In this document: piece after piece, positions 17,477-25,844 of the stretch
How the letters are laid out: each line of letters opens with the position of its first letter
Numbering within the stretch: position 1 is the stretch's first letter
Assembly (NCBI RefSeq): GCF_900547735.1
Contig: NZ_URHZ01000063.1
Coordinates: 1-33,585, forward strand
Origin: an uncultured Clostridium sp.
GTDB lineage: Bacteria > Bacillota > Clostridia > Lachnospirales > Lachnospiraceae
DNA length: 33,585 nt
Reading direction: 5' to 3'
The notes under the pieces: model-generated
Seen by the model: the letters and a program-made list of their open reading frames with translations, nothing else
Databases searched by the model: none
What the model was told of the DNA's origin: nothing
Made by a program: the position numbers and the translations under genes

Positions 17477-18488
17477 GCCTCACACCTCCCTTCTGATTTT
17501 CATACTTAGCTACGGCAGGCGCCTTGGGATGGCAGAGCCAACACCGAACGGCGTGCTCCTCCCCTCTGTGGAATTCCGGTACTGTCCGCTCCCTGCAGAC
17601 ACCCATGGCGAATTCACAGCGGGGGTAGAACGGGCAGCCTGCGGGAGGCTGCAGCATATCCGGGGGCGTTCCTGCAATCGACTGCAGCCGTTCCCTGCTC
17701 CCTCCGGCCTTGGGAATGGATTTTAACAGCCCCATGGTATACGGATGAAGCGGAGAATAAAAGATGTCCTCCACCGTACCCGTCTCCATAATCTGTCCGC
17801 CGTACATGACGATAATGCGGCTGCAGGAGCTTGCCACGACTCCCAGATCGTGTGTAATCAGGATAATCGACGTATTCGTGCGTTCCTTCAGGTCATTCAG
17901 GAGGCGGAGGATCTGCGCCTGGATCGTCACGTCCAGCGCCGTGGTCGGTTCGTCCGCAATCAGAAGTTCGGGATTGCAGGACAGCGCCATGGCAATCATG
18001 ACACGCTGGCGCATGCCGCCGGAAAATTCATGGGGATAACAATGGATGCGTTCCTCCGGGTCGGGGATTCCGACCAGGCGCAGCATCTCAACCGCCCTCT
18101 CCATCGCCTGTTTTTTGGTCAGCTTCTCATGTTCTAATACGGCCTCGCTAATCTGGCTCCCAATCGTGATAAGCGCATTCAGGGAGGTCATGGGATCCTG
18201 GAAAATCATCGCGATTTTGCTGCTGCGCATTTTCCGCATCTCTTTTTTATTCTTTTTAAGCAAATCCTCACCGTGAAAGAGAATTTCCCCTCCCATAATC
18301 CTGCCCGGGTGCTGTAACTGCATAATCGACAGGGAGGTCACGCTTTTACCGCTGCCGGATTCGCCGACGATGCCTACCGCCTCGCCTTTCCGTACCGAAA
18401 AGCTTATATCACGGATTGCCTTGACCTCTCCCACATGGGTAAAGAAAGAGGTTTTAAGGTTTTTTACCTCTAATAATTGTTCTTCCAT
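17454..18488 (-). CDS. dppD: Peptide ABC transporter ATP-binding protein (DppD/OppD type)
   Basis: This 344-aa ATPase is the partner of the downstream DppF-type subunit. Walker A GESGSGKS (42-49), signature FSGGMRQR (155-162), Walker B LLIADEP (175-181) and the C-terminal cysteine-containing oligopeptide domain (CPFYPRCEFAMGVC) are visible; such cysteines bind an iron-sulfur cluster in some family members. A GTG nine bases further upstream overlaps the GAGGTGA ribosome site, so ATG 18488 is preferred. It begins 15 bases after the permease stop. Confidence 0.95.
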   Translation of the reverse strand: MEEQLLEVKNLKTSFFTHVGEVKAIRDISFSVRKGEAVGIVGESGSGKSVTSLSIMQLQHPGRIMGGEILFHGEDLLKKNKKEMRKMRSSKIAMIFQDPMTSLNALITIGSQISEAVLEHEKLTKKQAMERAVEMLRLVGIPDPEERIHCYPHEFSGGMRQRVMIAMALSCNPELLIADEPTTALDVTIQAQILRLLNDLKERTNTSIILITHDLGVVASSCSRIIVMYGGQIMETGTVEDIFYSPLHPYTMGLLKSIPKAGGSRERLQSIAGTPPDMLQPPAGCPFYPRCEFAMGVCRERTVPEFHRGEEHAVRCWLCHPKAPAVAKYENQKGGVRRGTASPD

Positions 18489-18503
18489 GAAAATCACCTC
18501 TCT

Positions 18504-19853
18504 TTACTTTCTCTGTTTCGGGTCAAAGGCATCGCGCAGGCCGTCGCTGAACAGGTTGAATGCCAGGATTGTGACGGAAATGGCGATGGCGGGAGTGAGC
18601 ATCTGATACGGATAGACGTATATTCCCGGGAGCGCGTCGTTGCAGAGTGTACCCCAGGAGGCCATCGGAGCGGAAACGCCTAGTCCGACAAAGCTTAAAA
18701 ATGCCTCCGTGAAAATTGCATTGGGAATCTGCATTGCAATGGCTACCATGATGGCTCCCATCATATTGGGGATCAGGTGCTTGACGAAAATGCGGCGTGT
18801 GGACGCTCCCAGTATTTTCGCCGCCAGCACAAACTCATTGTTTTTCAGGCTTAAAACCTGTCCGCGCACAATCCGGGCCATTCTGACCCAGTAGGTGAGT
18901 CCGAGGGCAATGATAATGGATTTCATGCCGGGTCCGATTACGACCATGATGAGAATTACATACAGCATCATCGGAACGGAATCCACCACATCCACGATAC
19001 GCATCATCACATTGTCTACCGTGCCGCCCTTATAACCGGCAAAACAGCCGTAAAAGACGCCTATCACAAAGTTGACGAGGGCGGCAAAGACGCCGACCGT
19101 CAAGGACATCCTGGCTCCGTATATCACGCGGATAAAAAGATCCCGCCCCAGAGAATCGCTTCCCAGAAGATAGGTCTTATTCCGCATGGTGCGCGTTTCG
19201 GTCATAGCGTGGCCGTCGTATGTAATGCTGCATTTTTCTATCTCTTCTTCCAGAATTCGTTTGGCTTCCGCCAGGGAGATAAGCGGAGTTTCCTCCCCGC
19301 CGTCAAAATAGCCTGCCAGATAAGAGGCGGCCGATGTGGGAACGCAGTCTCCCTCCGCTGCCGAATACTTCTTTTCCAGTTTCCGGTATTCTTTCAGTGC
19401 CTGTGTATACATACTGTAATCGATCGACAGGATTTTCCCGTTCAGGTCAAAGGTGCTTTTTCTGGCTATCGTGTCTTTATACGTGGGCTGCAAAAGCTCT
19501 ACCAGAGCGCCGTCGGCCGCCACTTCAACCACGTCGTAGTTCTGTGTAATATAGATATTGCGCTCATTCGCCTCATCGGAGAGAGGATAAACCTTAAGCA
19601 CCGGAGGGATATTGGAGAGCGTCAGGTTCTGTTCTTCGTAACTGTATTTCCAGAAAAAAGGAATAAAGACCGCGCAGAGAACCAGTATAATGATGACGAC
19701 CATTGATATCATTGCTGTTTTGTTCTGTTTAAGCCGTCTCCAGCCATCCTGCAAAAAGGTCAGGCTCGGTTTTTCAATTTTTTCAGAATTCTTTTCACCC
19801 AATTCCAGAGGCTCCCAAAGAGAGTCCGGAATCTGTTCTATGTTATTATCCAT
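18504..19853 (-). CDS. dppC: Peptide ABC transporter permease (DppC/OppC type) with enlarged extracellular insert
   Basis: This 449-aa permease has a cytosolic N-terminal tail, TM1 (about 47-67), a soluble insert of about 160 residues (70-230), the canonical GSDSLGRDLF motif (231-240), and then the usual core helices with the EAA loop (AAKILGASTRRIFVKHLIPN). Typical DppC proteins are near 300 aa, so the extra mass is the TM1-TM2 insert, which should face the outside and could contact the binding protein (inference). Start ATG 19853 has GGAG overlapping the stop of the previous permease; a GTG two codons earlier is possible. Confidence 0.93.
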   Translation of the reverse strand: MDNNIEQIPDSLWEPLELGEKNSEKIEKPSLTFLQDGWRRLKQNKTAMISMVVIIILVLCAVFIPFFWKYSYEEQNLTLSNIPPVLKVYPLSDEANERNIYITQNYDVVEVAADGALVELLQPTYKDTIARKSTFDLNGKILSIDYSMYTQALKEYRKLEKKYSAAEGDCVPTSAASYLAGYFDGGEETPLISLAEAKRILEEEIEKCSITYDGHAMTETRTMRNKTYLLGSDSLGRDLFIRVIYGARMSLTVGVFAALVNFVIGVFYGCFAGYKGGTVDNVMMRIVDVVDSVPMMLYVILIMVVIGPGMKSIIIALGLTYWVRMARIVRGQVLSLKNNEFVLAAKILGASTRRIFVKHLIPNMMGAIMVAIAMQIPNAIFTEAFLSFVGLGVSAPMASWGTLCNDALPGIYVYPYQMLTPAIAISVTILAFNLFSDGLRDAFDPKQRK

Positions 19854-19863
19854 GTGCACTCTC

Positions 19864-20781
19864 CTAGTCGTATTTGATTCTCGGGTCTACAAAAACATAC
19901 ATGATATCCACAATGAGCGTGCATACCACTAAAAATACGGCGAAAAATACCGTAATTCCCATGATCAGCGTATAGTCGCGGCTGAGGATACTCGTTGTGA
20001 ACAGGCTGCCGATGCCTGGAATTCCAAACACCTTTTCAATGACAAATGAACCTGTGACAACCATGGCAACCATCGGGCCGATATAGGTTACAACAGGCAG
20101 AATTGCATTGCGCAGCGCGTGCCTGGTGACAACTTTAAACTCGGAGATTCCCTTGGCTCTGGCCGTCCTTATGTAATCCTGGCTCAGCTCCTCTATCATG
20201 GAAGTCCTCATCAGACGGGTGACAAAGGCCATGGAAAATACGGAGGTCACCAGGACGGGGCCGATATATCCCTTCCAGTCCGCCACGCCGAAGGCGGGAA
20301 CCAGTCCCAGAATCTTGCTGAACAAAAACAGATACAGCGTCGCAAATACGAAGCTCGGAATCGTGGAGCCCAGGGTCGATAACACCATCAGAAAGCGGTC
20401 CACAAACCGGTTCTGTCTGAGCGCGGCCAGAATTCCTGCCGCGATACCGAAAATAATAATCAGTATGGAAGAATAAATGCCAATCCGCAGGGAATAGGGG
20501 AAACCGGCCGCAATTATTTCATTGGTGGAAAGTCCCACTTTAATATAGGAAATACCAAAGTCACCGTGAAAATAATCCACCAGGTATTTAAAATACCGTT
20601 CATACAACGGCCGATCCAGACCGTACTTTGCCTTCATGGCCTGTTGGAGTGTCACATCGAGAAATTTTTCGGAATCCAGAGGGCTGCCCGGAATTGCGTT
20701 CATCAGTACGAAGGTAATCGTCATAATAAACCATATGGTTATAAGCGCCGCCAGCACCCTCTTTATAATATATCTGGCCAA
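19864..20781 (-). CDS. dppB: Peptide ABC transporter permease (DppB/OppB type), TTG start
   Basis: This 305-aa permease has TM1 at about 10-30 (LAALITIWFIMTITFVLMN), the AIPGSPL motif, further helices, and an EAA loop with TARAKGISEFKVVTRHALRN. The first credible start is TTG at 20781 (reads LARYIIKRV), preceded by GGGAGGG at good spacing. The frame is open to 20835, but that stretch lies within the GC hairpin 20807-20833 and encodes an unnatural GAPAGRALPIS leader, so it is rejected. It follows the binding-protein gene by 67 bases. Confidence 0.93.
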   Translation of the reverse strand: MARYIIKRVLAALITIWFIMTITFVLMNAIPGSPLDSEKFLDVTLQQAMKAKYGLDRPLYERYFKYLVDYFHGDFGISYIKVGLSTNEIIAAGFPYSLRIGIYSSILIIIFGIAAGILAALRQNRFVDRFLMVLSTLGSTIPSFVFATLYLFLFSKILGLVPAFGVADWKGYIGPVLVTSVFSMAFVTRLMRTSMIEELSQDYIRTARAKGISEFKVVTRHALRNAILPVVTYIGPMVAMVVTGSFVIEKVFGIPGIGSLFTTSILSRDYTLIMGITVFFAVFLVVCTLIVDIMYVFVDPRIKYD

Positions 20782-20806
20782 ATCATTCCCTCCCTCAAAA
20801 GAGATC

Positions 20807-20833
20807 GGGAGCGCCCGCCCGGCGGGCGCTCCC
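20807..20833 (-). promoter_or_regulatory. GC-rich intercistronic hairpin between binding-protein and permease genes
   Basis: A 13-bp perfect arm pair (GGGAGCGCCCGCC / GGCGGGCGCTCCC) around a single central base. There is no T-run on the minus-strand exit. Hairpins at this place in peptide ABC operons commonly stabilise the binding-protein message or attenuate downstream genes. Confidence 0.75.
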
Positions 20834-20848
20834 AAACCTTCCTTACAA

Positions 20849-22585
20849 TCAGTCTACAAATTCTGCATTGCGGAAAATCCAGTTGCCGGTCTTGGAGAAC
20901 TCCACATTCGTAACAACGTCCTCATTAATCAGCGCTTTCAGCACATAGTAGTAAATCGGGCAGGCGGGAGCCTCTTCCATCAGAACGGTCTCGGCCTGTG
21001 CCCAAAGCTCGTCTCTCTCGGTTCCCTGTGCCGCCATTGCCGCCTGATAAGCATCCTCAAATGCCTTCTGGCCCGGGTTCAGGGTATGGTCGTGAGGAGC
21101 GCTTGGATGTTCCGCATATCTCCACTGTGCATAGCATCCGGAATCCAGCTTAAACTGTTTCATCATCTGGCTGGCGTCATAATAGCCTGCGCTCCAGCCC
21201 GAAAGGCTGATATCGTATTTGCCGTCCGCTTTTGTCTGCAGGGCTACGCTCTTATCCTCATTGCGCAGTTTCACGGTAATGCCGAGATTTTCCTTCCACA
21301 TCTGCTGGATTGCCTCACAGATCTTTTTATCACTCTCTCCGGTGTAGTATAAAAGCTCAAGTTCAGGGAATCCCTCTCCGTCCGGGAAACCGGCTTCCGC
21401 CAGAAGCTGTTTTGCCGTATCGACGTCCGCTGAATCGGGTGAAATGCCGAATGCCGGCTCAGGCAGACCGTTGGCCTGCAGCGTGCGGTAGGAACTGCCG
21501 TCCGTCTTCTGTGTCGTAATAGGAAGGAAACCGCTGGCAGGTATTTCTCCGGAGCGTGTAATCTGATCCGTAATCAGCTTGCGGTTGATGGCAAGGGTGA
21601 GGGCGCGGCGGACCTTGACGTCGCTTACCGGATCCCTGTCCACGTTAAAGTCGAGATATTTTGTTCCCGTAAGCGGTGAAACATACAGGTTGGGATCTTC
21701 AGCCAGGAGCGTCGGGATCTCTTCCGCCGGGATTACTTCGGTACAATGGATATCTCCTGCTTTATAACCCTGAAGGGATGTATTTTCATCATTGATCATG
21801 ATTCCCTTGATGGCCGGCATCTTGATACTGTCTGCATCATAATAGGCGTCGTTCTTCACCATCAGAATATGGGAGCCGATCTGGTATTCACCGAGGATGA
21901 ACGGTCCGTTACAGATAAAGGTTTCCGGGCGTTTTTCCCATCCCTCACCGAGATCCACGCATTTTTTATTTACCGGACAGTAAATATCGGCTGAGATACG
22001 GCTCAAAAAGAACGGAGCCGGGTTTTTAAGAACCACTTCAAAGGTATAATCATCCAGGGCATGCGCCATCACTTCGTCGGCCGTGCCGGTTCCGGCCAGA
22101 TACTCGGCGGCTCCGACCACATAGTCGGTCACACCGGCTGCGGAAGGTGATGCTACGGCCGGATCACAGAGACGTCTCCAGGTATATTCAAAGTCGTGGG
22201 CCGTCAGAGGAGTTCCATCCGACCAGTTGGACTTACGCAGATGGAACGTATAGGTCAGGCCGTCGTCGGAGACATCCCAGCTCTCGGCCACACCCGGTTC
22301 AATTCCATCCGCACTCTGCCTGGTCAGTCCCTCGAACATTGAAATGGTAATGTACTCGGAAAGAGTTTCCGAACTGAGGGTGGGATCCCAGGTTTTAGGC
22401 TCGCTTCCCATATTCCATACGAGAGCCTGCGGCTTCTCTGCCGCAGAAGCTGCCGGAGCCGCGGTCGATTCCGCCGGAGCCTGCCCGGAAGTCTCGGGAG
22501 CGGACGATTTCTGGCTGCATCCCGCCAGCGCACCGCCAAAAACCATAATTGCAAAAACACCGATTAACATACTGCTTTTTCTCAT
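20849..22585 (-). CDS. Peptide-binding lipoprotein of ABC transporter (SBP_bac_5)
   Basis: This 578-aa extracellular solute-binding protein of the DppA/OppA family (SBP family 5) is anchored by lipid. The signal peptide ends in lipobox LAGC with C23; an A/P/S/E-rich tether (about 24-52) precedes the mature domain starting at ALVWNMGSEPKTWDP. The family signature region AVAESWDVSDDGLTYTFHLRK is present in variant form (PGVAESWDVSDDGLTY). It captures the peptide for the DppBCDF-type importer downstream. ATG 22585 has AGGAGG. It is the first gene of the sigma-54 operon, 76 bases from the -12 element. The binding preference (D-peptides) is inferred from neighbours only. Confidence 0.95.
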   Translation of the reverse strand: MRKSSMLIGVFAIMVFGGALAGCSQKSSAPETSGQAPAESTAAPAASAAEKPQALVWNMGSEPKTWDPTLSSETLSEYITISMFEGLTRQSADGIEPGVAESWDVSDDGLTYTFHLRKSNWSDGTPLTAHDFEYTWRRLCDPAVASPSAAGVTDYVVGAAEYLAGTGTADEVMAHALDDYTFEVVLKNPAPFFLSRISADIYCPVNKKCVDLGEGWEKRPETFICNGPFILGEYQIGSHILMVKNDAYYDADSIKMPAIKGIMINDENTSLQGYKAGDIHCTEVIPAEEIPTLLAEDPNLYVSPLTGTKYLDFNVDRDPVSDVKVRRALTLAINRKLITDQITRSGEIPASGFLPITTQKTDGSSYRTLQANGLPEPAFGISPDSADVDTAKQLLAEAGFPDGEGFPELELLYYTGESDKKICEAIQQMWKENLGITVKLRNEDKSVALQTKADGKYDISLSGWSAGYYDASQMMKQFKLDSGCYAQWRYAEHPSAPHDHTLNPGQKAFEDAYQAAMAAQGTERDELWAQAETVLMEEAPACPIYYYVLKALINEDVVTNVEFSKTGNWIFRNAEFVD

Positions 22586-22616
22586 AAAAACCTCCTTATT
22601 TGTTTTTGATAAAGGA

Positions 22617-22658
22617 AGACCTCAGGTCTCCGCAACACCCATTCTGATGTTTATAAAC
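22617..22658 (-). other. Palindromes in the operon leader
   Basis: GTTTATAAAC (22649-22658) is a 10-bp perfect palindrome at about the expected start of transcription, and AGACCTCAGGTCT (22617-22629) is a second one in the leader. They could be operator or mRNA structure; no known riboswitch was recognised. Confidence 0.35.
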
Positions 22659-22660
22659 AG

Positions 22661-22676
22661 AGCAATATGTGTGCCA
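22661..22676 (-). promoter_or_regulatory. Sigma-54 (-24/-12) promoter of the peptide operon
   Basis: On the minus strand the sequence reads TGGCACACATATTGCT: TGGCAC (-24), five bases, TTGCT (-12). This is a full match to the TGGCAC-N5-TTGCW consensus with invariant GG and GC dinucleotides ten bases apart. It is placed 76 bases before the ATG of the binding-protein gene. It pairs logically with the sigma-54 activator at 9118-11193. Confidence 0.9.
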
Positions 22677-22769
22677 TTTTTATCTAATATTTCGCTATAA
22701 AAGTAAATATTATTTAATAACAGTATGTTTTATCACCCTCTTAATAGGCAAAATTATTTTTATCAATAT

Positions 22770-22862
22770 GTTAAATAATAATTTAACAAAATAAAAAGAA
22801 GTAGTATTATGCTTTTTTGCATTTTATATGGTTATTAATTTTAATTATATAGCCATATAAAA
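22770..22862. promoter_or_regulatory. AT-rich palindromes upstream of the sigma-54 promoter (candidate activator sites)
   Basis: GTTAAAT/ATTTAAC (22770-22787) and TTTTATATGG (22822-22831) with CCATATAAAA (22853-22862) are perfect inverted repeats about 95-185 bases upstream of the -24 element, the usual range for enhancer sites. No T-run or terminator context is present. Assignment as activator binding sites is inference. Confidence 0.45.
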
Positions 22863-22924
22863 CCATTCTGACACTCCACGGCCTTTCACGGATCATCATG
22901 GAATCACTTGCCTATGATATAAAA

Positions 22925-22973
22925 AGAACCCGGATACCGCCACATTCAAAAATGTGTGCGATATCCGGGTTCT
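22925..22973 (-). terminator. Rho-independent terminator of the C-S lyase operon
   Basis: A 12-bp stem AGAACCCGGATA/TATCCGGGTTCT with an inner CACAT/ATGTG helix; on the minus strand it is followed by a TTTTTATA tract. It lies 34 bases after the 88-aa gene. Confidence 0.9.
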
Positions 22974-23006
22974 CTGTTATCCTGCCGGCAGCACGCGTTT
23001 TCCGCG

Positions 23007-23273
23007 CTACTCTTCCAGTACCTGAATTTCCAGATAATCGAAATCAATGGATTCTATAAAGTTGTCACTCGTAAACCGGGCCTTGTCATGGCGTTTGAAT
23101 TCCCCGACCGTAGCGTCCAGCCAGACCGGATGCCCCAGATCGAACTGGTAGCATATCTGATCCACGGCGTCAAAAATCATGGCCGTTCTGGACATGGAAT
23201 AGTCGCCGTTGCAGATTACCGTGTCCTGCAGCATTCTGTTATCTTTAAATATTTTTCCCCACAAGCGGAACAT
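23007..23273 (-). CDS. Conserved small protein of unknown function (88 aa)
   Basis: This is an acidic, mixed alpha/beta-looking 88-aa protein without signal peptide, membrane helix or cysteine cluster; it starts MFRLWGKIF. I recall similar small proteins in Lachnospiraceae but no assigned function. ATG 23273 has AGGAGA at good spacing. It follows the symporter by 40 bases and is closed by a strong terminator, so it is probably a real gene in that operon. Confidence 0.75.
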   Translation of the reverse strand: MFRLWGKIFKDNRMLQDTVICNGDYSMSRTAMIFDAVDQICYQFDLGHPVWLDATVGEFKRHDKARFTSDNFIESIDFDYLEIQVLEE

Positions 23274-23313
23274 GGCAGGTCTCCTTTTGTTGTGTAGTTT
23301 TAATAGAATAGTA

Positions 23314-24561
23314 TCAGTCTTCTTCCGGCGCCATATCCATCCATTCTTTTCCCTCTACCATACGTGTTACCATCATGGATGCAACCGTATCGCCCGTGGC
23401 GTTGATCCAGGTTGCGGGAGGATCCACAAGAAATCCAATCGTTGCAATGATCGGGAATGCTTCCGGCGGGAAGCCGAACAGGTTGACAATCAGCATCTCA
23501 CCGATGAGGCCGCCGCCCGGAACGCCGGACATAACGACACCGCCCAGAATTGCGATGCAGACACAGGTGATGTAAGTGCCGATTCCCGAAAAATCCTGAC
23601 CGAAGATGCCGAACAGGAACGATATCTTTAAGATAGAGGAAAGACAGGTTCCGTCCATATGCATCGTCGCTCCGATGGGAAGCACGATATCCCTGATATC
23701 CTTCGGCACGCCGATAGTTTTCGCCGCATCCAGGTTGACCGGCAGCGTGGCGATGGAGCTCTGGGTAGCCAGGGAAGTTACCGAGGCGTTCAGAATATTC
23801 TTGAAGAATTTTCTCGTTCCCTTCTTCCCTCCGGCAAAATACGAGTATGCCGCAAATGCCACGAAGAAATACACGATACACAGCGGATAGTAAATAATCA
23901 TCGCTTTTGCATAGGAGCCCAGAAGCTGGGGGCCAAACTCGCCGATCAGGGATGCAAAATACGCTCCCAGTCCGATCGGCGCATAATACATAATCAGTGA
24001 AATCATTTTCATCATGACCGCGGAGAGGGCCTCCAGGCCTTTTGCAACCATGCTGTTATTATCTTTTCCCGTAAGGCTGACACATACGCCGAACAGGACG
24101 GAAAAACAGATTAGCGGCAGCATATTAGCCTTGGAAAGCAGGCCTGCGAAATCATTCACCGTGAGCGCTTTTACGATCTGCTCGCCCAGGTTGACGCTGT
24201 CCAGCGAATCCGGAGCCGTGAGGGCGATGTTGACCCCCTCTGCCGGCGGGAATATCTTCACCATCACAATAATGGCGACAGACGCGATTGCTCCCGTCAC
24301 AATGAAAACTCCCAGCATATAGCCCAGGATTTTCCCGAGACGCCTCATACTGAGCATGTTTCCGACCGCACTGGAGATCGTGATAAATACTAACGGCACC
24401 ACCGCACAGAACATCAGATTGATAAAGATATCCCCGAACGGTTTTAATATTACCGCTTTGTCACCGAATACGATACCTATGATACTGCCGATTGCAATAC
24501 CAGCAATCAGCGTCAGAGGAAAACGATAATTTTCCCAGAATGTAGATTTACTTTTCTCCAT
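23314..24561 (-). CDS. Dicarboxylate/amino acid:cation symporter (DAACS family)
   Basis: This 415-aa membrane carrier of the SLC1-like family uses Na+ or H+ gradients to import acidic or neutral amino acids, dicarboxylates or cystine. Multiple hydrophobic helices are visible, along with the hairpin-1 serine-rich region (TSLATQSSIATLPV), the MHMDGTCLSS segment in place of the usual NMDGT, and a glycine-rich hairpin-2 (GGVVMSGVPGGGLIGEML). It lies 36 bases after a C-S lyase gene, and members such as TcyP carry L-cystine, so a cystine or sulfur amino acid substrate is possible (inference). ATG 24561 is preceded by GGGAGG at a rather long spacing. Confidence 0.92.
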   Translation of the reverse strand: MEKSKSTFWENYRFPLTLIAGIAIGSIIGIVFGDKAVILKPFGDIFINLMFCAVVPLVFITISSAVGNMLSMRRLGKILGYMLGVFIVTGAIASVAIIVMVKIFPPAEGVNIALTAPDSLDSVNLGEQIVKALTVNDFAGLLSKANMLPLICFSVLFGVCVSLTGKDNNSMVAKGLEALSAVMMKMISLIMYYAPIGLGAYFASLIGEFGPQLLGSYAKAMIIYYPLCIVYFFVAFAAYSYFAGGKKGTRKFFKNILNASVTSLATQSSIATLPVNLDAAKTIGVPKDIRDIVLPIGATMHMDGTCLSSILKISFLFGIFGQDFSGIGTYITCVCIAILGGVVMSGVPGGGLIGEMLIVNLFGFPPEAFPIIATIGFLVDPPATWINATGDTVASMMVTRMVEGKEWMDMAPEED

Positions 24562-24597
24562 ACCCCTGATACCTCCCTTTTCATCATGTCCGCCCTG

Positions 24598-25785
24598 CTA
24601 CAGCCGGCCGGAGCGTTCCCGGGCAACGGCATCCTTAAGCTGTTCCATTGCCTTTTCCAGTACCTGTCTCGGGCAGGCGGCGTTCAGACGCATATATCCG
24701 CTCAGTTCCCGGTCGAAATCACAGCCGGCGTTCAAACCTATACCGGCTTTCTCTATCATAAAACGGTTCAGCTCATCGTCCGGCAGTCCAAGTCCGCGGC
24801 AGTCCAGCCAGACAAGGTAGGTGCATTCCGGGAGATTTGCCTTAATTTCAGGGATATTTTTCTCACAGTATTCCTGTATGTACTTCATGTTTCCTTCCAG
24901 ATAGGGAAGTAACTGTTCGAGCCATTCCTCCCCCTCGTTGTAGGCGGCAATTGAGGCTACCAGACTGAAGCTGTTATTCCTGTGTATCTCAAGATTGTGC
25001 CAGAACCGCTCAAACCTGGCCCGCTCTTCCTTGTTGTTAAAGATAACGGAGGATGCCTGCAGCCCGGCCAGATTGAACGTCTTGCTGACTGCCGTGCAGG
25101 TGATCGTGTTTGCGGCAATCCCGGGTGAAATGGATGCCATCGGTGTATGGCGGTTTCCCCACAGCATCAGGTCGGCATGGATCTCATCCGACAGGATTGG
25201 AACGTGGTATGAAACGCAAAGCTCTCCCATCCGTTTCAGTTCCTCCTTGCTCCAGGAACGTCCCACCGGATTCTGCGGATTGCACAGGATAAATGCCTTC
25301 GGTCCCTGTTTCAGCTTCTCCTCAAAATCCTCAAAATCAATCTCATAATGGCCGTTCTTCTCGATCAGGCGGTTCGTAACAACACTGCGCCCCGCATTCT
25401 CCACCACCTCATAAAATTCCGGGTAGACCGGAGTCTGAATCAGGATGGTTTCACCCTCTCTGCTGAACTGGCGTACCAGGGCAGCCAGCGACGGAACCAC
25501 ACCGCAGTTAAAGCTTAGGAGCGATTTATCCACATCCCAGCCGTTTCTTCTCTTCTGCCATCCCGCCAGGGCGTCCCAGTATTCCTCAGGCCTGGATACA
25601 TATCCGAAAATTCCCTGACGGGCTTTATCTACCAGAGCGTCCTCTATCGGTTTGGCAACCCTGAAATCCATATCGGCAATCCACAGCGGAATTACATCGT
25701 CAGTCCCGAATTTTTTAACTCTTTCGTCATATTTGGCAGCATTATTGTGAGTTCTGTCAACGATCTCATCAAAATTATATATCAC
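24598..25785 (-). CDS. PatB/MalY-type C-S lyase (cystathionine beta-lyase-like aminotransferase fold)
   Basis: This 395-aa fold type I PLP enzyme resembles PatB/MalY, which cleaves cystathionine or cystine to pyruvate, ammonia and a thiol. Visible are PLWIADMDF near residue 33, CNPQNPVGR, ILSDEIHADL and the PLP lysine K235 in AVSKTFNLAG. The start is GTG 25785 (reads MIYNFDEIVDRTHNN), six bases after GGAGG; an upstream GTG at 25791 sits too close to that site. It is first in an operon with the DAACS symporter and the 88-aa gene. A promoter and a palindrome lie just upstream. Confidence 0.92.
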   Translation of the reverse strand: MIYNFDEIVDRTHNNAAKYDERVKKFGTDDVIPLWIADMDFRVAKPIEDALVDKARQGIFGYVSRPEEYWDALAGWQKRRNGWDVDKSLLSFNCGVVPSLAALVRQFSREGETILIQTPVYPEFYEVVENAGRSVVTNRLIEKNGHYEIDFEDFEEKLKQGPKAFILCNPQNPVGRSWSKEELKRMGELCVSYHVPILSDEIHADLMLWGNRHTPMASISPGIAANTITCTAVSKTFNLAGLQASSVIFNNKEERARFERFWHNLEIHRNNSFSLVASIAAYNEGEEWLEQLLPYLEGNMKYIQEYCEKNIPEIKANLPECTYLVWLDCRGLGLPDDELNRFMIEKAGIGLNAGCDFDRELSGYMRLNAACPRQVLEKAMEQLKDAVARERSGRL

Positions 25786-25809
25786 ACGCACCGCCTCCCT
25801 TCCTGTTAT

Positions 25810-25838
25810 AGTATATCAAGTTCGGTGTCCATTCACAA
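25810..25838 (-). promoter_or_regulatory. Promoter of the C-S lyase operon
   Basis: TTGTGA (25833-25838), a 17-bp spacer and TATACT (25810-25815) on the minus strand, 25 bases before the GTG start. Confidence 0.65.
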
Positions 25839-25844
25839 TGTGAA
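25832..25844. promoter_or_regulatory. Palindromic operator candidate over the -35 box
   Basis: TTCACAATGTGAA is a 13-bp palindrome covering the -35 hexamer; a third TTCAC half-site follows at 25848-25852. This placement suits a repressor. The regulator is not in the window as far as I can tell. Confidence 0.5.

Noticed and set aside
20782..20835. Longer start of the DppB-type permease
   Set aside because: It lies inside the GC hairpin and encodes a non-permease-like leader; TTG 20781 has the ribosome site.
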